Assembly: GCA_050012355.1 (NCBI GenBank)
Contig: JBEKHI010000455.1
Span: 1-6,362 of the forward strand
DNA from: JBEKHI01 sp050012355
GTDB taxonomy: Bacteria; Actinomycetota; Actinomycetes; Streptosporangiales; Streptosporangiaceae
DNA: 6,362 bases
Direction: 5' to 3'
Under the pieces are notes generated by a model. The model was given only the letters and a program-made list of their open reading frames with translations, searched no databases and was not told the origin of the DNA. Of this stretch, positions 1 to 4,709 are shown one piece after another. The number at the start of each line of letters is the position of its first letter. Position 1 is the stretch's first letter. Both the position numbers and the translations under genes were made by a program.

Positions 1-214
1 CGGCGTGACGGGCCAGCGTCTCACCGGCCGGTGTCGGCCGGGTCCCCCGGGCGTGCCGCTCGAACAGCGGCGTACCGGCGGCCTTCTCGGTCACAGCGAC
101 CTGGCGCGACACGGCGGACTGCGTGTAGCCGAGCCGCTCGGCGGTCGCGCTGAAGGATCCGGTGCGCGCTACTTCAAGGACGACGCGCAGGCCCGTCAGC
201 GTCAGATCGGTCAC
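1..214 (-). CDS. LysR-family transcriptional regulator, N-terminal part (runs off left edge)
   Basis: Only the first 71 codons are visible; the gene continues beyond position 1. Seen: the minus strand from a GTG at 212-214 translates to VTDLTLTGLRVVLEVARTGS and continues FSATAERLGYTQSAVSRQV, then LFERHARGTRPTPAGE. This is the winged helix-turn-helix signature of LysR-type regulators: conserved S-F-S-A-T-A-E-R-L at residues 20-28, the recognition helix around TQSAVSRQV, the wing at LFER and the T-P-A-G-E motif. The GTG is the only possible start, because an in-frame TAG lies at 224-226 with no other start codon between; no strong ribosome binding site precedes it. The gene is divergent from the SnoaL-like gene, so by family habit it probably regulates that gene and itself. 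The effector-binding domain is outside the window, so the ligand cannot be inferred. Confidence 0.88.
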   Translation of the reverse strand, partial: MTDLTLTGLRVVLEVARTGSFSATAERLGYTQSAVSRQVAVTEKAAGTPLFERHARGTRPTPAGETLARHA

Positions 215-224
215 CGGGCCAGTC

Positions 225-249
225 TACTCAGGGTATGAGTATTCCGCAT
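225..249. promoter_or_regulatory. Candidate LysR-type operator in the divergent intergenic region
   Basis: Two overlapping dyads lie just upstream of the LysR-type start. The first is a perfect inverted repeat, TACTCA (225-230), 5-bp spacer, TGAGTA (236-241). The second, at 235-249, is ATG-N9-CAT and contains the T-N11-A spacing (T236, A248) characteristic of LysR-type binding sites. The first dyad lies 11 bp from the regulator start and both are about 85-110 bp from the SnoaL-like start, suiting autorepression plus control of the divergent gene. The role is inferred from position and symmetry only; no clear -35/-10 pair was recognised for either gene. Confidence 0.35.
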
Positions 250-333
250 GGCTGGTCTCAGTAACAGTCGCTTGTGTGATACCTCTGCTCCCGCCAGGAT
301 GAAGGAAAGGGAAGTGCGAGAAAGGGAGACGAC

Positions 334-780
334 ATGACCCGCACGAATACCCGGGACGAGCTGGTGGCGCGCTTGGTTCGGGCCGGAGAACTAGAGATCT
401 CCGGCGAGAGCCAGGAGGAGGCCGACTCCTACTTCGACACCGAGAACTTCGCCTTCCGCGGACCAGACGGATTCGACAGCGACTACGCCGGGCTCGCCGA
501 GTACTTTCAGTCGGTCCGCGCCGCCTTCGATGACCGGACCATCCGGCGGGGGATCATCATCGCCGAAGGCGATCTCATCGCCTGCCAGACCTGGATCGGG
601 GGCACCTTCACACGCCCGTTCACCCACTCGCCCGCCGGGGAGCTCAAGCCGAACGGAGCACGGGTCATCTGGGACCTCATGAACCTCTTCAGGTTCGATG
701 ACCACGGACGGATCGTCGAGGAGTTCGTCAGGACCGACAACCGAAGCCTCCTCCGCCAGCTGGGGGCCGAAGTCGCCTGA
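334..780 (+). CDS. SnoaL-like / NTF2-like fold protein (148 aa)
   Basis: A small soluble protein of the SnoaL-like (nuclear transport factor 2 fold) superfamily, which includes polyketide cyclases, ester cyclases and many actinobacterial proteins of unknown substrate. Seen: an N-terminal helix (about residues 6-30), then EADSYFDTENFAFRGPDGF, then YAGLAEYFQSVRAAFDD, a beta strand with RGIIIAEGDLIACQTWIGGT, and a final sheet with RVIWDLMNLFRFDDHGRIVE. The order helix - F-x-F/G-P-D - 'L-A-E-Y-F' - 'G-D-L-I-A' - 'N-L-F-R-F-x-x-G-R-I-V-E' is the SnoaL pattern, and the length is normal for a single domain. The ATG is preceded by AAAGGGAG (321-328) with a 5-base spacer, a good ribosome binding site. 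There is no signal peptide. It is divergent from a LysR-type regulator, its likely controller. Whether it is a cyclase, isomerase or binding protein cannot be told from sequence. Confidence 0.88.
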   Translation: MTRTNTRDELVARLVRAGELEISGESQEEADSYFDTENFAFRGPDGFDSDYAGLAEYFQSVRAAFDDRTIRRGIIIAEGDLIACQTWIGGTFTRPFTHSPAGELKPNGARVIWDLMNLFRFDDHGRIVEEFVRTDNRSLLRQLGAEVA

Positions 781-792
781 CAGCCCGGATCA

Positions 793-813
793 CAGCCGCG
801 GCGAGCCCGGCTG
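793..813 (+). terminator. Candidate terminator stem-loop after the SnoaL-like gene
   Basis: CAGCCG (793-798) and CGGCTG (808-813) form a 6-bp GC-rich stem with a 9-base loop, starting 12 bases after the stop codon. There is no T-run behind it, as is common in actinomycetes, so termination is only suggested by position. Confidence 0.27.
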
Positions 814-925
814 CCGGTCAGCACGCCGCAGGGCGGCTCCTCCGGCCATTCCGCGAGATCAGACGCAGGTCACCCAGTTCCGTGTCACTCACGATGACAT
901 CAGCAAACGCGTTCTCGCTTCTGCC

Positions 926-941
926 TGACGCCTGGGCGTCA
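926..941. terminator. Short stem-loop between convergent genes
   Basis: TGACGC (926-931) and GCGTCA (936-941) form a perfect 6-bp stem around the 4-base loop CTGG. It lies in the gap between two convergent genes (SnoaL-like and phosphotransferase) and could act in either direction. A longer-range pairing, TCACGA (889-894) with TCGTGA (945-950), encloses it. There is no T-tract, and a functional role is uncertain. Confidence 0.27.
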
Positions 942-987
942 CGCTCGTGATGACTGGTTCAGCCCGGGAAGCTGACCGGGGCGGACG

Positions 988-1002
988 GCTTCGTACCGAA
1001 GC
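988..1002 (-). terminator. Candidate terminator hairpin after the phosphotransferase gene
   Basis: GCTTCG (988-993), a TAC loop (994-996) and CGAAGC (997-1002) form a perfect 6-bp stem about 20 bases past the stop codon of the minus-strand phosphotransferase gene. A further small dyad, GCCAT-g-ATGGC (1005-1015), lies between it and the stop. No T-run follows. Confidence 0.3.
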
Positions 1003-1022
1003 GAGCCATGATGGCGCCTCCG

Positions 1023-1952
1023 TCAGCCGATCCCAGCCCGGCGGAGGCGCTCACGAGCCGCATTCTCGGTGAGTGAGAGGACGGGTTGTCCCACTGCGTG
1101 CTGGTACTTGGCGTCGTAGGCCCGCGTCCAGACCCCGGCTGCCCACGACTGCTCGAGTTCGTCCGCGCTGAGCTCCCGGCCGTGCGCATCGCAGTACGCC
1201 ACGAGGAACCGCTGCGTTTCCTCGACGGTGGCTAGCTCTTTCACGCTGACGGTCGAATACAGTGCGGCAGCGAGCCCGGCCAGGACAGCTTCGCTGCCGA
1301 CGGTGACGCTGTCCCAGTCGTGAACCACCAGCGGCTTGTCCCCGTTCCAGCGCAGGTTGGCGGCGAGCCAGTCGCAGTGGCCGATCACGGCTTGGGACGC
1401 GCCGGCTCGCAGCCGGTCACGGGCACGACGCCCGGTGTCGTCGATCCACGCGGGACCGGCCACCTCGTTGAGGTCGACGTCAGGGTCCTCGGGATGCGGC
1501 CACAGCCCGGCCTCGGCGTGATCCCAGGCCGCCCACGACGGTGGCGGGTCCAGAGCGGATACCTCGGCTGGCCGCGGGGCGAGCCTGACCAGCCGCGCGA
1601 ATGCCCCGGCGAAGGCCCAAGCCGAGCGACCCGCGCTCGGGAGCACGGCGCCGCCGGGGACGTAAGCCTCAGCGGTAGCCACCCCGTCACCGAAAGGGAT
1701 GGCGCCGGTGAGCGGCTCGGAACACGGATAGCCGGACTCGAACAGGCGGCGCTGGACTTGCACGCAGGCCGCCAGCCGCGGCGAATCGGGACGCACCTTG
1801 ATGACGACGGCCCGGCTATCAGCCAGCCGGAGCCCGATGACCGCCGAGAGGTACCCGGACCTGAAGATCTCGCCGGCCGGCGGGCTCCCGAGATGCTCCT
1901 CGCACCACTGAGCAAGGCGGGCAGGATCGACGACGGGCACGCGAGGTGACAT
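1023..1952 (-). CDS. APH-fold phosphotransferase (aminoglycoside phosphotransferase / choline kinase-like), 309 aa
   Basis: A cytoplasmic kinase-fold enzyme expected to transfer phosphate from ATP to a small hydroxylated or amino substrate; the substrate is unknown. Seen: an N-lobe with AVVIKV, placing a probable ATP-binding lysine at K52; a catalytic loop GHCDWLAANLRW with H192, D194 and N199 matching the HxDxxxxN motif (cysteine replaces the more usual glycine); and the metal-binding segment VVHDWDSV with D212/D214. The C-terminal part (about 220-309) is helical, as in the family, and the length is typical. The ATG at 1950-1952 has GAGG (complement of 1961-1964) 8 bases upstream; a nearby ATG at 1958-1960 is out of frame. 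It lies downstream of the Nudix gene on the same strand, but 158 bp and a strong stem-loop separate them, so it is probably transcribed separately; a weak GATACT -10-like hexamer (complement of 2015-2020) lies in the leader. Nothing ties it to antibiotic resistance; many actinobacterial relatives are housekeeping or uncharacterised. Confidence 0.85.
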   Translation of the reverse strand: MSPRVPVVDPARLAQWCEEHLGSPPAGEIFRSGYLSAVIGLRLADSRAVVIKVRPDSPRLAACVQVQRRLFESGYPCSEPLTGAIPFGDGVATAEAYVPGGAVLPSAGRSAWAFAGAFARLVRLAPRPAEVSALDPPPSWAAWDHAEAGLWPHPEDPDVDLNEVAGPAWIDDTGRRARDRLRAGASQAVIGHCDWLAANLRWNGDKPLVVHDWDSVTVGSEAVLAGLAAALYSTVSVKELATVEETQRFLVAYCDAHGRELSADELEQSWAAGVWTRAYDAKYQHAVGQPVLSLTENAARERLRRAGIG

Positions 1953-2037
1953 CTGGTCATCCTCACACGAACTGCAAGTGTCCCGCTCCCGAGGTAACTC
2001 TCACCGCCGTTGCGAGTATCAGATCCTTGGTACGTCG

Positions 2038-2086
2038 GCTGCCGGGAGACCCGTAGCAACCGCGCGGCAGGTGCTCTCCCGGCAGC
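2038..2086 (-). terminator. Perfect 12-bp-stem inverted repeat downstream of the Nudix gene
   Basis: GCTGCCGGGAGA (2038-2049) and TCTCCCGGCAGC (2075-2086) are exact reverse complements, separated by a 25-base loop that contains the palindrome CCGCGCGG (2060-2067). The stem begins 24 bases past the stop codon of the minus-strand gene ending at 2111, so the simplest reading is a terminator without a U-tract. The long loop is unusual for an intrinsic terminator; a protein-binding dyad or a structured leader of the phosphotransferase gene are alternatives. Confidence 0.5.
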
Positions 2087-2110
2087 ACTGTGCCGGGGCT
2101 CTAGTTACAA

Positions 2111-3793
2111 CTATTTCCAGAGCGGATGGAAGCTGACATACTTTCCGGGCTGGACGGGTCGTGTCGGCAATGGTGCGCTGAGCCATTGCACGAGATCATC
2201 CACCGTCCACGAATCCCGCCGCTTGTCATGTGCCGTCAGGGCAGTCCTTGCTGCTTGATGTTCCTGAAATTCCACACGAGCCGCAACGAGGAGTAGCAAC
2301 GATCCGGCGCCCGCTGGGCTGAGTTGATCGCTGCCACGGAGCCACTTAACAAAATGCTCGCCCGTGTGACGGTCCCTCAATACTGCACGAAGATCAATTG
2401 CCATGAACTCGTCACCTATTTCCCACAACCCTTCGGCCGGATCAGGCGATGATTTATCCACCCTGAAGTCGCGTGCGTACACAGGAAGGCGAGCAGTCGC
2501 AACCAGTGCGTGCGTTTCAAGTTCGGGTTCTCCGGAGTACTCGATGACCCCTAGAGCCGTCAGTCGACCGTCATCGCGGGCGAAATCGATGCCAAGTTCC
2601 TCTCGCCCCTCTCTAACGACGGCTCCCATCAGGTCAGGCAAACCGTACTGATCCAGATCAGCACGCAGTCCTTCTCTAGATGTAAGTTCACAGTTGCCTG
2701 TGACGGTGCCCGTATATTCGCGCGGATAGACAACATAGTCTGATCGGCGTATGAGTACAACGACATCGTCTTGGTCAAGCGCTAGCAGGTTGAGACTCAG
2801 CAGGCGTGAGGATAGCGCGGCATCATCGGCTTGAACCAAGTTCCCAGGGTCTTGCGTTGCCCGGAAGGCGAAGTAAGTTGTCTCTGAAATGCAGAGATGC
2901 AGCTTCTGCCTGCCCGTGATGCGATCTATTTCTATACGGAATCCTGGCCCGTGCCAGCGCGGAAGAACACCGTCGTAGGACAACGGGCTGGCTATAACAG
3001 TTCCGAGGGTCTTAGGGACAGCGCGAATTACCTTTTGATCAGCACCAGATTTCCCGGCAGGACTCCCCTCCATTGCGACACGGTACGGCTGGTAAGAGAC
3101 TCCTATAACCGGGAATCCAGGAATTACGCGCGGTGCACTCATGTGGGGCCATGCGATAAGCCGAGTATTCGACAGACCACTGCTGCTCCTGAGTTCCACT
3201 TTCATTCCACGCAACTGGTTCTCTGTCCCGTGCGACGATACCGGCTCAAAGGATGCCCACCCCGAGAGCAGCGCAGCAACAGCCGTAGCGCACTCATACT
3301 CCTGCTCGGCGAGTGGGCCAGCGGTTGATCTCAAGAGCCATCTTCTGCGGACTGAAGATGCGTATTCAAAATAAGCACTCGCTAGCTCATCCAAGACGAG
3401 GCTATAATCTGCGGCGGCCAGCGCAAAGGTAAATGGTATGGGGACACGGTAAGCGGCCGAAAGTCCATCTTCCGTCACGTCAACCGGATTCAGTGCAGAC
3501 AGCCACACCAGCTCGTCGCATACCTGAAATTGGCCACTGCGCACCCTCAGAGACAACAACCGGCGGCATGTAAGAGAGAAAAGATGCCTCGATTTGCACA
3601 TGCCGGCCTTGCGGACGACAGATCCTATGTATTTACGGCGCCGGCTTAGCAGCGCATAAGTCTGATAGCTAGAGCTGGACACCCAGAACCCCAACACGAT
3701 CACCAGCAGAGCTAGGATCGCGCTGAGAATTCCTGACCAGCTGGAAGCCAGATCAAGCCACGAACCCTGCGCCGCCAATTCCCGCGATGTCAT
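2111..3793 (-). CDS. Membrane-anchored protein with C-terminal Nudix-like domain (560 aa)
   Basis: Seen: residues 21-39 form one hydrophobic helix (ILSAILALLVIVLGFWV) followed by basic residues RRRK (51-54), suggesting a single anchor with the bulk in the cytoplasm. Residues 60-300 match no family I recognise. From about 296 a Nudix-like module starts: LHLCISETTYFAF, then DDVVVLIRRS (342-351), G366-N-C-E369, then after an unusually long spacer R394-E395-G-R-E398-E399-L-G401-I402. This matches RExxEExGU of the Nudix helix (complement of 2588-2614), though glycine replaces the aliphatic third residue. Nudix enzymes cleave nucleoside diphosphates linked to another moiety, using Mg2+ bound by these glutamates; the substrate here is unknown. 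The ATG at 3791-3793 has GGGGA 4 bases upstream; no in-frame alternative was found close by. TATACG (complement of 3872-3877) and TAGGAT (complement of 3902-3907) are possible -10 boxes. Sampled G+C is about 50% against 77-78% in neighbours, implying transfer. Resemblance to SMODS-associated Nudix proteins of conflict systems is inference. Confidence 0.8.
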   Translation of the reverse strand: MTSRELAAQGSWLDLASSWSGILSAILALLVIVLGFWVSSSSYQTYALLSRRRKYIGSVVRKAGMCKSRHLFSLTCRRLLSLRVRSGQFQVCDELVWLSALNPVDVTEDGLSAAYRVPIPFTFALAAADYSLVLDELASAYFEYASSVRRRWLLRSTAGPLAEQEYECATAVAALLSGWASFEPVSSHGTENQLRGMKVELRSSSGLSNTRLIAWPHMSAPRVIPGFPVIGVSYQPYRVAMEGSPAGKSGADQKVIRAVPKTLGTVIASPLSYDGVLPRWHGPGFRIEIDRITGRQKLHLCISETTYFAFRATQDPGNLVQADDAALSSRLLSLNLLALDQDDVVVLIRRSDYVVYPREYTGTVTGNCELTSREGLRADLDQYGLPDLMGAVVREGREELGIDFARDDGRLTALGVIEYSGEPELETHALVATARLPVYARDFRVDKSSPDPAEGLWEIGDEFMAIDLRAVLRDRHTGEHFVKWLRGSDQLSPAGAGSLLLLVAARVEFQEHQAARTALTAHDKRRDSWTVDDLVQWLSAPLPTRPVQPGKYVSFHPLWK

Positions 3794-3973
3794 CCGATCC
3801 CCGGCCCACCCTCATGCGTAAAGCGTCTTGCTTTGCCTATCGGCGACCGGGCACGCGACAGTACTCACATCCGTATAAAAGCGTCCAGCCCAGCCCAAGC
3901 GATCCTAGCGCCAGATGCCCCCTCTGTATGCGTGTGCACGCTAGGGACCGCACCGCTGTCCGGCCAGGATTCC

Positions 3974-4416
3974 GCAAAGCCTGCCTCGTCCAGGGGACGG
4001 TCGCGGTGGCGTGAAAGTGGCGGGGGCTGCGGGGTGGTGGCGGGCCCGGATCCACTGCCGCGCCTGCGGCCCACGGCGTGCACTGCTGATGGTCGTGGTT
4101 CTAACGGTTCAGGTGCTGCTGGTGTGATCTCCAGGCTCGTGCCCCTGACCGGAAAGTCCCTCCCCAGTCGGTGCGCGGCAGCGGACCGATTCTGGGCGGT
4201 GCGACGCTGACCAGCAAAGAGTGTGGGCAGTGCCACACCGCCCAGCAACGGCACACCCAGGCCGACGGCTTTACCGCGCCCATGAACACCACCAGCACCA
4301 CCAGCACCACCCGACCTGGAGCCGCCGGCCACGGCAGCCAGCCCCAGCCGCCTACAGCCGACAGCCACCCGACTTCCACGCCACCGCGACCACCCCCGAG
4401 ACGAGGCAGGCTTTGC
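3974..4416. repeat. 443-bp unit bounded by 45-bp imperfect inverted repeats (possible MITE-like element)
   Basis: The left arm, 3974-4018, and the reverse complement of 4372-4416 agree at 40 of 45 positions. Both begin with the identical 17-mer GCAAAGCCTGCCTCGTC, and both contain GGTCGCGGTGGCGTG (3999-4013; complement of 4377-4391). The match stops abruptly outside 3974/4416 and fades inside, as terminal inverted repeats would. No target-site duplication is evident (GGATTCC on the left, TGGTGGG on the right) and no transposase is encoded between the arms. Beyond the arms both halves are Gly/Ala-codon-rich in the corresponding frame, so two diverged, converging copies of an old sequence are another possibility. 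Calling it a mobile element is inference; the inverted repeat itself is directly visible. Confidence 0.55.
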
Positions 4417-4437
4417 TGGTGGGTGCTGCACTGCCCA
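4224..4437. repeat. Second inverted repeat pair (4224-4248 and 4413-4437)
   Basis: The 25 bases at 4224-4248 match the reverse complement of 4413-4437 at 21 positions; they share the 10-mer TGGGCAGTGC and end in CAGCAA. The right copy straddles the right end of the 443-bp inverted-repeat unit and is also the left arm of the 4416-4469 stem-loop, so the same bases take part in three symmetries. This suggests repeated rearrangement or duplication of one short ancestral sequence. Confidence 0.4.
4287..4311. repeat. Short tandem repeat, unit CACCACCAG, about 2.8 copies
   Basis: CACCACCAG occurs at 4287-4295 and 4296-4304, followed by CACCACC (4305-4311). Read on the minus strand it would encode Gly/Ala runs, but no supported gene covers it. 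It is a low-complexity tract inside the inverted-repeat unit and a likely site of slippage; no function is suggested. Confidence 0.6.
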
Positions 4438-4469
4438 GACAAGAGTGCGGGTAATGCAGCACTCACCAG
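4416..4469 (+). other. Long stem-loop, 15-bp arms with one G-T pair
   Basis: CTGGTGGGTGCTGCA (4416-4430) pairs with TGCAGCACTCACCAG (4455-4469) over 15 positions with a single mismatch, G4422 opposite T4463, which would be a G-U wobble in a plus-strand transcript and a C-A clash on the minus strand. The loop is 24 bases (4431-4454). It abuts the outer edge of the 443-bp inverted-repeat unit exactly (base 4416 is shared). No gene ends nearby on the plus strand, so it is not an ordinary terminator. A small structured RNA, a cruciform or a recombination site are possibilities; none is demonstrated. Confidence 0.5.
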
Positions 4470-4472
4470 GAA

Positions 4473-4529
4473 CGCCCGGCGCGACAGCCGGGTGATATGG
4501 CACGGATGCCCGGTTCGCTACCCCATCCG
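4473..4529 (+). other. Two further stem-loops following the long one
   Basis: CGCCCGGC (4473-4480), loop GCGACA, GCCGGGTG (4487-4494) makes an 8-bp stem with one G-T pair (G4474/T4493), again a wobble only in plus-strand RNA. Next, CGGATG (4503-4508) and CATCCG (4524-4529) make a perfect 6-bp stem with a 15-base loop. With the 4416-4469 hairpin this gives three consecutive stem-loops within 114 bases. Alternative pairing of GCCCGG (4508-4513) with CCGGGC (4533-4538) is possible. High G+C makes short stems common by chance, so confidence is limited. Confidence 0.3.
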
Positions 4530-4648
4530 ATCCCGGGCCTCGCGGCGCGAAGTAAACCACGATCAGGACCCGCAACATGCCGCAAACACACCCTAATTTG
4601 ACATGTGTCCATAGCGCCAGCGATGGGACATCCATGGGGGCCCGCGCT

Positions 4649-4678
4649 ACGGGCAGGCACCTGACCGCAGCAGCCCGT
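4649..4678 (-). terminator. Candidate terminator stem-loop after the YfhO-like gene
   Basis: ACGGGC (4649-4654) and GCCCGT (4673-4678) form a 6-bp stem with an 18-base loop, starting 31 bases beyond the stop codon of the minus-strand membrane protein gene. No U-tract follows. A weaker dyad, GTGAC (4695-4699) with GTCAC (4709-4713), overlaps the stop codon itself. Confidence 0.28.
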
Positions 4679-4709
4679 TAGCTAAAGCGCCGTAGTGACC
4701 ACGCGGCAG

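Larger units (their letters stand above)
3794..4709. other. 916-bp stretch without a convincing gene, rich in inverted repeats
   Basis: Open frames exist here on both strands (the longest is minus-strand 3865-4635), but their translations are strings of Arg, Pro, Gly and Ser without any domain, and none has a clear ribosome binding site. The segment holds the upstream region of the Nudix gene (3794-about 3950), a 443-bp unit bounded by inverted repeats (3974-4416), a cluster of stem-loops (4416-4529) and a possible terminator for the membrane protein gene (4649-4678). A near-palindrome, AAAGC-gtctt-GCTTT (3820-3834), lies 27 bp upstream of the Nudix start and could be an operator. TTGACA occurs at 4598-4603 without a recognisable -10 box. 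Confidence 0.6.

Noticed and set aside
1320..1949. 209-codon plus-strand open frame opposite the phosphotransferase
   Set aside because: It is the antisense shadow of a well-supported kinase-fold gene in high-GC DNA; its translation has no domain features.
2897..3328. 143-codon plus-strand open frame opposite the Nudix gene
   Set aside because: It is antisense to a gene with a coherent membrane helix and Nudix motif, and its own translation has no recognisable pattern.
2111..3793. Complete CBASS-like or other known defence operon
   Set aside because: Only a membrane-Nudix protein is present; neither a cyclic-nucleotide synthase nor any ancillary gene is visible, and the adjacent phosphotransferase appears to be separately transcribed.
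4287..4311. CRISPR-like repeat
   Set aside because: The 9-bp units are contiguous without spacers; it is a simple tandem repeat.
4508..4540. GGTTCGCTACCCC, reminiscent of a tRNA T-arm
   Set aside because: The flanking bases do not form the required 5-bp T-stem, and no matching acceptor, D or anticodon arms were found around it.
4171..4596. 141-codon plus-strand open frame with an apparent CGQCH motif
   Set aside because: The single C-x-x-C-H resembles a haem or zinc motif, but the rest is low-complexity Thr/Pro/Arg sequence arising from the repeats; there is no family match and no ribosome binding site.
4598..4603. Perfect TTGACA -35 hexamer on the plus strand
   Set aside because: No acceptable -10 hexamer lies 16-18 bases downstream and there is no plus-strand gene for it to serve.
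3865..4635. 256-codon minus-strand open frame across the gap
   Set aside because: The translation is dominated by Arg, Gly, Pro and Ser runs, has no recognisable domain and crosses both inverted-repeat arms and the tandem repeat; no good ribosome binding site was seen. Long open frames are expected by chance at this G+C.
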